Source: Siphonodentalium dalli
Taxonomy: Eukaryota; Mollusca; Scaphopoda; Gadilida; Siphonodentaliidae
Reading direction: 5' to 3'
DNA length: 64,000 bases
Assembly (NCBI GenBank): GCA_032622095.1
Contig: CP136069.1
Span: 187,541,122-187,605,121 of the forward strand
A program made the translations under genes and the position numbers. The notes beneath the pieces are model-generated. The model was given only the letters and a program-made list of their open reading frames with translations, ran no database searches and was not told the origin of the DNA. Position 1 is the stretch's first letter, and every line of letters starts with the position of its first letter. Shown here piece by piece: positions 25,466-37,081 of the stretch.

Positions 25466-27407
25466 TTCCATATATAATATAAACATATTTACTCAAAATA
25501 TGGGACAACCTGGGTCGTGTGGTCACGCTTCCCGAGAACAAACGAGCATAAGGGTACGTTCATACACTCGCAAATTTGCCAGGCATTCATTTGCAGGAAT
25601 TTCGGTACAGAAAGCTATACAACGTACCAGAAACAGAATGTACAAATGCTTATAAAATGCATCTATTCCACAGCTAGTAAGAGAAGTAAAAACTATTTAG
25701 TTCCACTAGTATCGAAATTTGCCAGTAAATATCATGAACTTATCTCGAAAGAATAAATCATACATGTATTTTGAAGCAATGTGTTAACAGCACCGTTACA
25801 TGTGGAACTACCAAACTTGTACTCCACATGTCGTTAGCTTTGGTAAACATGCAATGTATACGTATGTTACCGTTCATATTCTGGCATAGTCTGAGAAAAT
25901 GCATGAAAACAATTCCATGCAAACTTGCCAGTGTAATAAACGAAACCTAATTGAAAAGCTCTTTATCGTCCACTGCTTTTGGGAAACGAAATCATCGACA
26001 ATTTTTATCAGGTACGATCATTGTAATTTTGACTTGGCTGACAAACATCAAGAACACGTTAAAACTTCACCTTCATCTGCGTTGAGCTTTGTTCACTATA
26101 ACATAATGGCAGTATAATTACACTGAAATTTAGAAAAAAATTATTAATAGATTTCACATGCCTGGATCACTCAGACTAATTAAAAGATGACGAAGCATGT
26201 TCTTTAGAAATATACCCACTCAAACCCAAAAAATAATTCACTATAGGTAAAACTATTTTTTTGTCCAGAAACTGCGCCGCATGAAGTAATTCCATTAAAA
26301 AGTTATTATAATTCATTAGTCGTAGTCAAACGATAAAGTGCAATTTGTCCAATTTCGTACATTTCTCACCGAAATGATCAGATTCGGTGTATAATATATT
26401 GTCCCAATTTCCTATATTTCACCCGAATATGACACCGGTATGTTTAGCTGGGTGTTAAACTTACGGGGAATTACAGTCTACAGCGCAAATAACATTTTTG
26501 AATTTTATCTCGAGTCTAGGTTGTTGCTTGTGGACTCGTGGACTAATTCGGGAGATATTATAGACGATACACTGGTAAGTGCGTATATATATAATGCAGG
26601 CATTTATTGGCAAATAAGCCAAACTTAAAGATGCAATGTCAAATTTGACACCATAAAACCATCCTCTGTTTGTTTTCCATACCACAACAAAAATTAAACC
26701 GGACACAAGATCCCATGGGTGTGAGGTTTTCATAGCCATATGCCGACTTTCGAAAGATGAAGTTTTAACTCGTTTGGATTTATTTGTCAGCCTGGCAAAA
26801 AAATCAATGATCGCCTCTTATAAAGAGCGTTCTCAGTTGGAATCTTTGTACTTATTTTCAGTGTAAAACTTATACCTTAATCGTATTTAAATTCGAGCAG
26901 TGCTATTTTTCACACACTCATCGGTATGCAAATTTAAAACCGAGCGAAAAATAGTACAACTCCTGAGTTTATAGCGAACCACAGGGGCAAGCAGATGTAT
27001 ATGTTGATGAGTTATATACATTATACGGAAGGCTGGACTGAATATAGGCAACTATACCTGTTTTATACGGATATATATTACATGCGGGTAACCAACATAA
27101 AAATCAGTACTCGTAACTATGCAAAGCAACAAATTATGGTAACATCGACGGTGTTGAAATATACATGTGCCAGACCGAAGGCGCACGGAAGTATACACCC
27201 CCTTGTTATCAACGCTGCATGACCAAACAGACTGAATTATTTATGCCAACACAACCCTCAGCCAAGTGTTGCTTTTTCTGAAGTCAGCTGACTGGTATGT
27301 GGCTGTGGATTTACTTTTTTTCGAGTGTATTCCAATGATGTCTTTAACTATTTCAATTGAGTATCTCTGAGAATAAATCCAAATCTTTTAGGAAAATATT
27401 GTTGTCA
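25466..27407. other. No recognised gene
   Basis: Several frames of 60-90 codons exist but none shows a domain, splice context or repeat support. A gcaaatttaaaaccgagcga motif near 26927 resembles the right side of the hairpin at 27408-27445. Confidence 0.45.
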
Positions 27408-27445
27408 GTTTTGAATTCGCGCAGCTAAGTGCGCGAATTCAAAAC
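27408..27445. repeat. Perfect 16-bp inverted repeat (hairpin)
   Basis: GTTTTGAATTCGCGCA, a six-base GCTAAG loop, then TGCGCGAATTCAAAAC. It could be a small element end or a cruciform; it is not followed by a T tract. Confidence 0.8.
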
Positions 27446-27724
27446 CAAGCGAAATATAGTACGGCGATGTTTTTGTATATTTTCGAGATGCCTTGCCGTG
27501 CGAATGGTGGTTATTGTCTGATTGCAGGTCCCCCCCCCCCCCAGTTTTCGTTTGTTATAATTCTCGAATAGATCTTGTATGGTATTAAGCAGATAGTATG
27601 AAGATAACTAAACATTGGTTTGAAAATATTTATTCGAATTTAGAGAGCGTATAGTGATTAAGCATGTGTCCACTATTTGCAGCTAAACACGTTACTCTGG
27701 ATCATAAATGCGTAATTTCACAGA

Positions 27725-27915
27725 AAGTATATATAGAAGGTCGATCGGGTGTTATAGATTACATGTATATAGAATAAGTCAAATACAGTTTGTTAATGTA
27801 TATAGTATATAGGAAAATAAATACGCAGGACATTCCAAACATTACATATCATGTTCTACATGCATATATATAGATCTAACGATAATGGTGGAAATTAGTG
27901 ATTGACTGGCGTTCA
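27725..27915 (+). repeat. Dispersed repeat, copy 2
   Basis: Counterpart of 23860-24041, without the Helitron-like insertion. Confidence 0.8.
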
Positions 27916-27934
27916 GCCAATAACATAACAATTT

Positions 27935-28110
27935 TGAGTGTAGGCCAGGGGGGGGGGGCGGAAAAAAACTGCGGGACACAACGTACCGGGGGTGTGTGGG
28001 GGGGGGGGGTACCTAGGCGTAAAAAATTTACACGTAATTTTTTCCTTATTCATTTAGGGGGGGTGTCGGAAAAAATTTGCATGTAATTTTTTTCCAAATA
28101 TGTATTTTCA
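27935..28110. repeat. Poly-G / aaaaaattt low-complexity repeat
   Basis: Runs of G (27950-27958, 28001-28011, 28059-28065) alternate with cggaaaaaa blocks. Similar stretches are at 28680-28805, 37087-37260 and 37560-37625, so this is a dispersed G/C-tract family. Confidence 0.7.
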
Positions 28111-29140
28111 GACTCACAACTTCAATTTTCTCTCATTTTATAGAATATGGATTAACCTTAATATCCAAATCATATATACATGAGTAGTTCAATCCACATA
28201 AAACAATTTTGGATAACCACTGTCTTGGTTTACATGTGATATTGACCCCAATAACCCTCTTAATAGTGCCGACTATGTCAGTGTCTACCAGTCGAATGCA
28301 GAATTTTACCCTGCGATCGCTTATCTGGCAAATTTTTACTGCAGAACTATCCCATGTATTAAACAATTTCTCCTCCAATGGTATCAGAAAACAGTTATAT
28401 GCTGGTATCTCACTCATCTCATTTGCATCTTTTCAAAGTCGAGGTAATGACTAGTTGTCATTTTTTAAAGTGCATACAAAGCGTTGCGATCACCAATATA
28501 CATGTTTGTACATGTCATGACATCACGAGGTACAAATCTGCGTTCTACTGGTAGACAATGACCATTTTAGTCATAATAATCTAAACTAAGTTACCAAGCA
28601 CCTTCTCGTGAATTGTATGCTCCGGTGTTTTTTTCGGTTTCCGGTCAAACCGAGTTGTTGTCCGGCTGGGGTAGATTTGATTTTTCTGGGGGGGGGGGCA
28701 AATGGTCAGTGGAAAAAAACTGCAGTTTTTGCTGTTTTGGGGGGGAGGTACCCAAACCGAAGAAAACAGTTTTTTCCACCCTGTGTCTGCAGTCCCCCCC
28801 CCCTGTGTAGGCCTTCATAAAATAACTTCATAATATCGCAAAGGGATATAATACGCAGATTATATCCGGGGATGGTTGGGTTTTGTCATCGTTCTTTGTT
28901 ACCCGAGTCGATATACTACACGCGGTCACGGTCCCATACATGGAGAAAACAAACACTGCTATGTCATATATATTCTTACATAATCGGTAGATCAAATCCA
29001 AAACATTATTATATACCTCTCTAATATACGTGCAGATATTACACAAATAATCGTCAAATATGCTCCAGATTCGCACTCGGTGGGTTCAATTTAAAAACAA
29101 AAATCCGGGGGACCGGGGAGGCTCCTCGGACCCCACCTGC
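28111..29140. other. No recognised gene; one poly-G repeat inside
   Basis: The 28680-28805 portion belongs to the poly-G/poly-C family. Overlapping frames on both strands near 28133-28454 have no recognisable domain. Confidence 0.45.
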
Positions 29141-29149
29141 GGGAAAGGG

Positions 29150-29196
29150 ACACCGCCCCCCCCCCCCCCCCACCCCCCCCCCCCCCCCCCCCCCCC
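29150..29196. repeat. Poly-C tract
   Basis: Near-pure C run of about 45 bases. Its length in the assembly is unreliable by nature. Confidence 0.9.
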
Positions 29197-29399
29197 TGCA
29201 CCTTCACGCGCGCCGCGGTCGGAGTTTGTCACCTCGGTCCTGTGCCCCACAATTTAATATTCGAACCCGCCTTTTAAAAATGCTGGCTACGCCCACGAGG
29301 AACATATTACCTGGACACCCACTTAACAAAAAATCGAACGTCCAATGTTTTTCAAAATGAAAAACATTCGGAAAATTCTGTAAAATAAAAATTTAAAGT

Positions 29400-29700
29400 T
29401 TCTGTGTTGGAGAGCGCGAATTAGGTCTAGAGAAGTGTTCTGTCGTGGTGCAATCAGGAAATTACGTTGTTTTTTTTAATTCTGCAAAGTGAAAAACGGA
29501 AAATTCTGTAAAAATTGAAAATTTGTGTGTTGGAGAGCGCGAATTAGGTCTAGAGAAGTCTTCCGGTGCAATCAGGAAATTACATTTTCGTTTTGTATTT
29601 TTTGTGGAAATACTGTTGGCCCAGACCAGATAAGGAACGTGTTACCTGGTCAGACACCCACTTAGGCCTACGAAAAAAATCGAACGTCCAATGTTTTTCA
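29400..29700 (+). repeat. Dispersed repeat block, copy 1
   Basis: Two internal sub-repeats start ggagagcgcgaattaggtct and pass through gcaatcaggaaattac. The block ends cgaacgtccaatgttttt. The whole block recurs at 30345-30640, and part of it again at 30650-30780. Confidence 0.88.
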
Positions 29701-30344
29701 AAATGAAAAACATTCGGAAAATTCTGTAAAATAAAAATTTAAAATTTGTGTGTTGGAGCACCTAGTACAAACGCTATCGCATGCCAAATGGGGTGGGATG
29801 CTGAAAAATCGCAAGCCAATTTGCGCGCGATTTAGTTTGCCGTGTCCCGCGTGACTCAGCATCGCATGCGAATATGTTTCGATTGTAAAATTCAAAGAAA
29901 TGTAACTCTAACATACCCGTTATTTAGTAAAAAATCATACCAAAAGAATGACACCACAAAGAGACACGTTTCAAAAACACTATAGGAAAAATCACTTTTA
30001 GGGTGGGTGGGCTTGGGGGAGGCGGACGGCACTGTCTAAGACCTGTTGGGAAACACAAAATTCAAACTGTTATTGAACGTTAAGCAACGTCACCCCTTTT
30101 TCAAATTGATATCGAGGCAGTCAGGTCGCGCCAGCGACCGCTGCCGCGGGGGCCTGATGGCTCATAAAAACAACTCTATATATAAGCGCCCGCGGCTACC
30201 ACTTTATAGCATCAAGGGTAGACTGAGCAAATCGAGACGGGATGCTGGTCCCGCCAAACTCTCCAGACGGCATCGACATATCAAAACGCATGCGATTCTC
30301 GCCTATCGTATCCGTATTTGGACGAGATTGTAAGACCATAGCCT
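29701..30344. other. No recognised gene
   Basis: Single-copy sequence between the two repeat blocks. A 95-codon frame at 30046-30333 has no recognisable motif. Confidence 0.4.
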
Positions 30345-30780
30345 GGTTGGAGAGCGCGAATTAGGTCGAGAGAAGTGTTCTGTCGTGGTGCAATCAGGAA
30401 ATTACGTTGTTTTTTTTTATTCTGCAAAGTGAAAAACGGAAAATTCTGTAAAAATTGAAAATTTGTGTGTTGGAGAGCGCGAATTAGGTCTAGAGAAGTC
30501 TTCCGGTGCAATCAGGAAATTACATTTTCGTTTTGTATTTTTTGTGGAAATACTGTTGGCCCAGACCAGATAAGGAACGTGTTACCTGGTCAGACACCCA
30601 CTTAGGCCTACGAAAAAAATCGAACGTCCAATGTTTTTTTTTAAGTTTGTTTTGGAGAGCGCGAATTAGGTCTAGAGAAGTCTTCTGGTGCAATCAGGAA
30701 ATTACTTTTTTTTGTTGGAAATACCGTTGGGGGGACCAAAAAGAAACATGTTACCTGGTCAGACACCCACTTACCACAAA
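30345..30780 (+). repeat. Dispersed repeat block, copy 2 plus a partial third unit
   Basis: Matches 29400-29700 closely, then repeats the gagagcgcgaattaggtcta portion once more with an internal deletion. Confidence 0.88.
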
Positions 30781-30782
30781 AT

Positions 30783-30900
30783 GTCCAACATCCAACGTCA
30801 AACCAACTTCACACGGCGAATGTCCACGAACGTCCAACGACAAACCAACTTCACACGGCGAATGTCCACGAACGTCCAACGTCAAATCAACTTCATGTGA
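30783..30900 (+). repeat. 45-bp tandem repeat
   Basis: Two to three units of caaaccaacttcacacggcg plus aatgtccacgaacgtccaac. Confidence 0.85.
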
Positions 30901-31339
30901 ATGTGAATGTGAATTTGGATGTTTGTGCTTGAAACTTATTAGTGAATTGAAAGTCTGAACATTATCAGTAGCACCTGCGCCAAGGTCCGCAGTGCAAATG
31001 CACCAACTCACGGAAGAATATCTTATACTTTAACGTAACAAGCTGCCAATTGCTTAATCAAGTTATCGACTTCACAAACTGAACATTGAAAAATACTATT
31101 TGTGTGCGTTTTTCATGGGGTGCATCGTCTGATCTTTTAGAAAGGTGTCGCCACCGATTGCACGAATATACGTTGTGGATATTGACGTTTCTAAGGACGC
31201 TGTCGCTAACAACGGAAACCAGCATGGTCCGTTCTAATGATGCTCCATAACTTTGTTACGACACAGTGACGTCACTCACGAACTGCTGGAGGTTAACTGG
31301 CCCAAGTTCTTGTAACCTTTCTTCTTCGCATATTATTAA
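30901..31339. other. No recognised gene
   Basis: No array or recognisable frame. Confidence 0.5.
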
Positions 31340-31973
31340 GTGTATCTGTCTAGAGGATGCTTTATCTGTCTAGTAGACGGATTTCAAGGTCAAACGCCCG
31401 AATATCACGGGATTTCGATGAAACTTGGTATGCGGGGTACTTTCGATCGGGGAGTGGCATAGGCCTGTTAATTTGCCCGTGCGACGTGACCTTGATCTTG
31501 AAATCGGGTCATTTCAAGGTCAAACGCCCGAATATCACGGGATTTAGATGAAACTTGGTATGTGGGGGTACTTTCGTATGGGGAGTTTCATAAGCCTATT
31601 AATTTGCCCGTGCGACCTGACCTTGACCTAGAAATCGGGTCAATTCAAGGTCAAATTGCCAATTTTGATGGGATTTCGACGAAATTTTATACATAGGGTA
31701 ACTTTTGTCCACTGAGTGTTTTGGACGGGTCAAATCGTGACCCGACCTGACCTTGACCTTCAAAATGATCAATTCAAGGTAAAATCGGGTAAAACCGGAT
31801 GGATTTCGACGGGTACATTTGTCGGGTACTTTTGTCCGGGCAGTGTTTTGGACGGGTCAAATCGTGACCCCACCTCACCTTGACCTTCAAAATGGACAAT
31901 TCAAGGTCAAATCGCGCAATTCGCCGAAAAGCAGAGGGGAAACAGCCCGGACGAAGTCGGGTCCACATGCTAG
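31340..31973 (+). mobile_element. Non-autonomous Helitron-like element (c), immediately upstream of the TLR
   Basis: The 3' end has hairpin cccggacgaagtcggg and CTAG at 31970-31973, followed by T, as in element (b). The body consists of four to five diverged units with gatttcgatgaaacttggta and tgacctgaccttgacct blocks. The 5' end is not certain and is set near 31340. It ends 60 bp before the acceptor AG of the TLR coding exon. It contains seven exact TCAAGGTCA / TGACCTTGA sites. Confidence 0.65.
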
Positions 31974-32020
31974 TTATATATATATACGATTACCTAACTT
32001 CTATAGGCTATATATGCCCG

Positions 32021-32033
32021 TTTTCTTTTTCAG
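32021..32033 (+). promoter_or_regulatory. Splice acceptor before the TLR coding exon (B2)
   Basis: ttttctttttcag ends at 32033, 26 bp before the ATG at 32060. The tract and the ctacagaaggaatg start context are conserved with B1, which supports both this start codon and a spliced 5' untranslated exon. Confidence 0.6.
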
Positions 32034-32059
32034 ATATAATACAATAATCTACAGAAGGA

Positions 32060-34603
32060 ATGTTGGCTTTTGTTTGCTCTGCTATTTTCTTCACCACTGG
32101 TTTGCGAATTGTAACCGTATCAGCGATATCTGCATCTATAGCAACGACATCCACCTATCTCCATGGAGAACATTCTGTTTGTGACTACCGACGCGTGTCA
32201 ATACATGGGGAATCAGGGTGGAATATCAACTGTTCTGGAGGAGATTTGACTCAACTACCAAAAATATCAGAAGATGCAATAATCATCGATCTGAGTAACA
32301 ATCATCTAAAAATATTGCATGATGATTCATTCATCAGATTCTCCCGTTTGATGTACCTCAATATCTCTGGAAATGACGTCACAACAATACAGCCAATGGC
32401 ATTCCGTGGTCTTGGGGCTCTCCTCGATTTGAATCTTAGTTATAATAATCTAAGCGCACTGGAAAACAATTCATTTCTATATCTGACACGCCTAACTAAC
32501 TTAGATCTGACACATAATAAATTAGTGGAACTGACACCAATGTCATTCGGTTGCCTTGGTGATCTGAAACATCTGGATTTGAGCTATAATGAGCTTGATA
32601 TGTTGTATCGTAGCTCTTATCCTGACATATTGTTTGCATGCCTAAAGAACACATCAACTCTCAAAATCAACGGTAATGTACGCAGCCGACAGGAGCCGAC
32701 CGCCTACCCGATATCAGCAATACACACGATGACGTCACTCAAGACCCTAGTCATCGATGGACTAAAGAGTAATATGTCAAAATTTGATAATAGAATGTTA
32801 GCAGTTCATTTGGAAATGCTAGTGGTGGATTGTTATGCTATTCGTTTGGATAACATTTCTTCTGAATTTTTCAAATTCCTTCCTCATTTGCTGTATATTG
32901 AGATGAAACGATGTATACGACATATCGATACAGAAGCATTTAGACGCACTCCTTATCTGGAAACTCTTGATTTAACGGGCAATAATGTGTTAGGATTCAA
33001 CAACTTGGCACCTGCACTATCAGCATTTGCGAACTCATCGTCGCTGAAAACACTAATATTGTCTAATATCGCTATTTTCAACTATTTCTACCCCCGGTTT
33101 GTTTTACGCGATAGCTATTTTGATTGGATGGGAAACACTTCAATCGAAACACTTGACTTATCTGATAATTATATTGCTGCAGCAGAATATATGTTGATCA
33201 GGGACCATTTTCCGTCGACGATAACACATCTTTATTTTAATGACAATCGTATAGAGCCATGGTTTCTACAGTCTTGGATGCACGAAATTACTTCCAAGTT
33301 AAAAAATCTCAGATTCCTGAACTTCAATCGTGCTTTCTCTCGAGATTACGGGTACCCATTCGATTTTAACATTTCAGTGCCAAGTCTTCAAACTGGTTTG
33401 TTCCAAAGTAATTTTTGGAGTAGCTGGTATCTCGGAGGCGGACTGTCGTCTCTAACTACGCTAGATTTATCCAAGAATGACTGCAATGAGATAAGAGATT
33501 TCTTCTTCATTGATGGTGAGAGGATACAGAATCTTGATCTTAGTGATAACAGATTAGCCGAAATTCTTATTAGTGAAGACCACGAGGGTTTATTCAAAAA
33601 TTTAACATCTTTGAAGAGGCTTGATGTTTCACGGAACTCTTTAAGAGATATTACGCCAAAACTTTTATTTTATCAAAAATCTCTCGAAGAACTCGTACTC
33701 AAAGGTAATTCGCTGGCGCATTTCAATTTGCGGATATCACATTTGAAGAAATTGACATCACTAGATTTGAGCTTAAACCGAATTCGATACTTGGAATCGG
33801 AGACGAGGAAACAGCTGGATAATCAAGGGTCACAATTAACCCTGGATCTCACCGGAAATGAATTTGGATGCACTTGTGATGATCTCCCCTATTTGTCCTG
33901 GATAAAGACAACGCCCGTTAAAATCATCCACGAAGTAAACAACACGTGCCTATTGCGAAATGGGATGACGACATCGCTACTGTTCGACGAATCAGTGAAC
34001 TTGTTGGAGAAGGAGTGCGCCGAATACAAAGCGTTAACAGTTTTTAGTTTAATGGTTATAGCGGCGTATTTGTTAGCAATTTCATTGGCGATAATAACAC
34101 GGTATCGCTGGAAGCTGCAATACATGTACTACTTATCAAGAGCGAAGTATTACGGCCACGATAAAATGAACCGAGAACACTATGAGTATGATGCATTTGT
34201 TTCTTATTCCGACGCCGACTATAAGTTCGTCACATCAGACATTGTTAACCAGTTGGAGGATAAATATAAACTTCGACTTTGCCTCCACCAACGAGATTTC
34301 ATCCCCGGGAACCCAATAGCGGACAATATCCTCAAAGCTATTCACAACAGTAGGCACGTGATCATCATCTTGTCACGTGACTTCGTGGAGAGCCACTGGT
34401 GTCGATATGAGTTTCACATGTCGCTGATGGAGACGGTGTGTGCCGACAGGGACGTGCTTATAATGGTTGACTACAGACATGTTCCCAAAAACAAACTTCC
34501 AGCGGAGATAGCCGAGGTTCTGGCCCATGATACGTACATAACATATTATAATGGTGCGCCCCAAGAAACTTTCTGGAAACGTTTATACGAAGCGGTGTTA
34601 TGA
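32060..34603 (+). CDS. Toll-like receptor, intact (LRR-TM-TIR), 847 aa
   Basis: A membrane pattern-recognition receptor that would signal through a cytosolic TIR domain. Residues 1-26 are a hydrophobic leader. Cysteines near 41 and 58 form an N-terminal cap. Leucine-rich repeats (LxxLxLSxNxL patterns) run from about 70 to 600, with many NxS/T sites. One C-terminal cap has cysteines at 604, 606, 630 and 653. A TM helix spans about 658-679. The TIR domain is 708-847 with box 1 YDAFVSYS, a BB loop RDFIPGNP that keeps the proline (749), and the box 3 FW at 838-839. One C-terminal cap beside the membrane is the vertebrate-like arrangement; ligand cannot be predicted. The coding sequence is one exon behind a conserved acceptor, and the ATG context is shared with the paralogue at 7258. 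TIR and TM parts are nearly identical between the copies while the LRR part differs more. No promoter was identified; a Helitron ends just upstream. Confidence 0.95.
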   Translation: MLAFVCSAIFFTTGLRIVTVSAISASIATTSTYLHGEHSVCDYRRVSIHGESGWNINCSGGDLTQLPKISEDAIIIDLSNNHLKILHDDSFIRFSRLMYLNISGNDVTTIQPMAFRGLGALLDLNLSYNNLSALENNSFLYLTRLTNLDLTHNKLVELTPMSFGCLGDLKHLDLSYNELDMLYRSSYPDILFACLKNTSTLKINGNVRSRQEPTAYPISAIHTMTSLKTLVIDGLKSNMSKFDNRMLAVHLEMLVVDCYAIRLDNISSEFFKFLPHLLYIEMKRCIRHIDTEAFRRTPYLETLDLTGNNVLGFNNLAPALSAFANSSSLKTLILSNIAIFNYFYPRFVLRDSYFDWMGNTSIETLDLSDNYIAAAEYMLIRDHFPSTITHLYFNDNRIEPWFLQSWMHEITSKLKNLRFLNFNRAFSRDYGYPFDFNISVPSLQTGLFQSNFWSSWYLGGGLSSLTTLDLSKNDCNEIRDFFFIDGERIQNLDLSDNRLAEILISEDHEGLFKNLTSLKRLDVSRNSLRDITPKLLFYQKSLEELVLKGNSLAHFNLRISHLKKLTSLDLSLNRIRYLESETRKQLDNQGSQLTLDLTGNEFGCTCDDLPYLSWIKTTPVKIIHEVNNTCLLRNGMTTSLLFDESVNLLEKECAEYKALTVFSLMVIAAYLLAISLAIITRYRWKLQYMYYLSRAKYYGHDKMNREHYEYDAFVSYSDADYKFVTSDIVNQLEDKYKLRLCLHQRDFIPGNPIADNILKAIHNSRHVIIILSRDFVESHWCRYEFHMSLMETVCADRDVLIMVDYRHVPKNKLPAEIAEVLAHDTYITYYNGAPQETFWKRLYEAVL

Positions 34604-34604
34604 A

Positions 34605-34865
34605 CACGAATGAAATACAACATGTCTTCGGAGTCTCACGAATGAAATACAACATGTCTTCGGAGTCTCACGAATGAAATACAACATGTCTTCGGAGTCT
34701 CACGAATGAAATACAACATGTCTTCGGAGTCTCACGAATGAAATACAACATGTCTTCGGAGTCTCACGACTGAAATACAACATGTCTTTGGAGTCTCACG
34801 AATGAAATACAACATGTCTTTGGAGTCTCACGAATGAAATACAACATACCTTCGGAGTCCCTAGC
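34605..34865 (+). repeat. 32-bp minisatellite after TLR stop (B2)
   Basis: About eight units of acgaatgaaatacaacatgt plus cttcggagtctc, starting at the stop codon; B1 has about five units. Confidence 0.95.
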
Positions 34866-34869
34866 AGTC

Positions 34870-35080
34870 TCAACCCCTTTCTATACTAAATGGATTCTCC
34901 CATTCCGTTTTAACAGTATACATTGGAATGTTCCATTATTCATCTGGAGTGGTGTTCATGTTATAAAAGCGGACGCCAGGCAGAACACAGAGAACGAAAG
35001 AGCAGAATTATTCATGTTCATTAGTGGGAAATGTTCAGATAATAAGTTCATTGATCTATATTTAGTATAGAAAGGGTTAA
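34870..35080. mobile_element. TTAA MITE, family F3 (B2 copy)
   Basis: Left end cccctttctatactaaatgg; right end tatttagtatagaaagggtt then aa, so TTAA is kept at 35077-35080. 211 bp; matches 9998-10207. Confidence 0.65.
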
Positions 35081-35159
35081 CAAATATATATAGGGGGAAT
35101 TAGTAGCCATGTACATGTGCTTATAAGATAATATTCCCTTTAGATAATGGCCTTAATTG

Positions 35160-36785
35160 CTTGTCTTGAATCATTCATATTTGCATGCCATCTTGAATCG
35201 TTCATACTTGCTGGCCATCTTGAATCATTCATACTTGCTGGCGATTTTGAATCATTTGTACTTGCTGGCGATTTTGAATCATTTGTACTTGCTGGTCATC
35301 TTGAATAATTCATACTTGCTGGCCATCTTGAATCATTCATATTTGCTGACCATATTGAATCATTCATACCTGCTGGCCATCTTGAATCATTCATACCTGC
35401 TGGCCATCTTGAATCATTCATACTTGCTGGCCATATTGAATCATTCATACTTGCTGGCCATCTTGAATCATTCATATATGCTGGTCATCTTGAATCATTC
35501 ATATTTGCTGGCCATTTTGAATCATTCATACTTGCTGGCCATCTTGAATCATTCATATTTGCTGGTCATCTTGAACCATTCATATTTGCTGGCCATTTTG
35601 AATTATTCATACTTGCTGGACATCTTGAATAATTCATACTTGCTGGCCATCTTGAATCATTCATACTTGCTGGCGATCTTGAATCATTCATACTTGCTGG
35701 CGATCTTGAATCATTCATACTTGCTGGCCAATTTGAATAATTTATACATGCTGTCCATCTTGAATCATTCATATTTGCTGGCAATCTTGAATCATTCATA
35801 CTTGCTGGCCCTCATGAATCATTCATACTTGCTGGCCATCATGAATCATTCATACTTGCTGCCATCATGAATCATTCATACTTGCTGGCCATCATGAATC
35901 ATTCATACTTGCTGGCCATCTTGAATCATTCATATTTGCTGGCCATATTGAATCATTCATACTTGCTGGCCATATTGAATCATTCATACGTTCCGGCCAT
36001 CTTGAATCATTCATACTTGCTGGCCATCTTGAATTATTCATACTTGCTGACCACCTTGAATCATTCATTCTTGATGGCCATCTTGAATCATTCATACTTG
36101 CTGGTCATCTCGAATCATTCATACTTGCTGGCCATCTTGAATCATTCATACTTGCTGGCCATCATGAATCATTCATACTTGCTGGCCATTTTGAATCATT
36201 CATACTTGCTGGCCATCTTGAATCATTCATACTTGCTGGCCATCCTGAATCATTCATACTTGCTGGCCATCTTGAATCATTCATACTTGCTGGCCATCTT
36301 GAATCATTCATACTTGCTGGCCATCCTGAATCATTCATACTTGATGGCCATCTTGAATCATTCATACTTGCTGGCCACCCAGAATCATTCATACTTGCTG
36401 GCCATCTTGAATCATTCATACTTGCTGGCCATCTTGAATCATTCATACTTGCTGGCCATCCTGAATCATTCATACTTGCTGGCCATCTTGAATCATTCAT
36501 ACTTGCTGGCCATCTTGAATCATTCATACTTGCTGGCCATCCTGAATCATTCATACTTGATGGCCATCTTGAATCATTCATACTTGCTGGCCACCCTGAA
36601 TCATTCATACTTGCTGGCCATCTTGAATCATTCATACTTGCTGGCCATCTTGAAGCATTCATACTTGCTGGCCATCTTGAATCATCCATACTTGCTGGCC
36701 ATCTTGAATCATTTATACTTACTGGCCATCTTGAATCATTCATACTTGCTGGTCATCTTGAATCATTCATACTTGCTGACCAACA
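35160..36785 (+). repeat. 27-bp array, expanded
   Basis: About 60 units of catacttgctggccatcttg plus aatcatt. Because 27 is a multiple of three, long frames (NHSYLLAIL and, on the other strand, NDSRWPASM) remain open; these are not credible genes. From about 36180 a triplet of variants (ccatctt, ccatctt, ccatcct) repeats, showing a recent 81-bp higher-order expansion. Confidence 0.97.
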
Positions 36786-36995
36786 GAGAAAAGTGTATGA
36801 ATTCTACTCTTCGAGAGTAAAGTTTGATCCAAACCGTTTATGTGTAGAAATAGAAATAAGAACAAAGAACCAGCAGAGAACATGGAATTGCATAATTTTG
36901 TTGTACTATAAATATTCGGTTGGTTATGAGCCGTTCGTTTGTCCGAAATGTTCCGGTATTCATATCAATGCGGAGGACATGGCCTATTGATATTG
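36783..36995 (+). repeat. Conserved segment of the TLR 3' flank, copy 3
   Basis: Matches 10561-10782 and 23185-23405. The frame here ends earlier (AEDMAY then stop) because ttggtgttgatgatg has become ttgatattgatg. Confidence 0.55.
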
Positions 36996-37081
36996 ATGTT
37001 TGCTACACATGACGTATTGGGTAATGTACAATAATACTCCCAAAAAAAAGTAATAGTATTATGTTAAACTTAAATGCTTAA

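Noticed and set aside
29060-29257. Proline-rich small protein
   Set aside because: It is the translation of a poly-C tract.
35157-36820. Frames of 237 and 317 codons (NHSYLLAIL repeats) and their minus-strand partners
   Set aside because: By-products of the 27-bp array.
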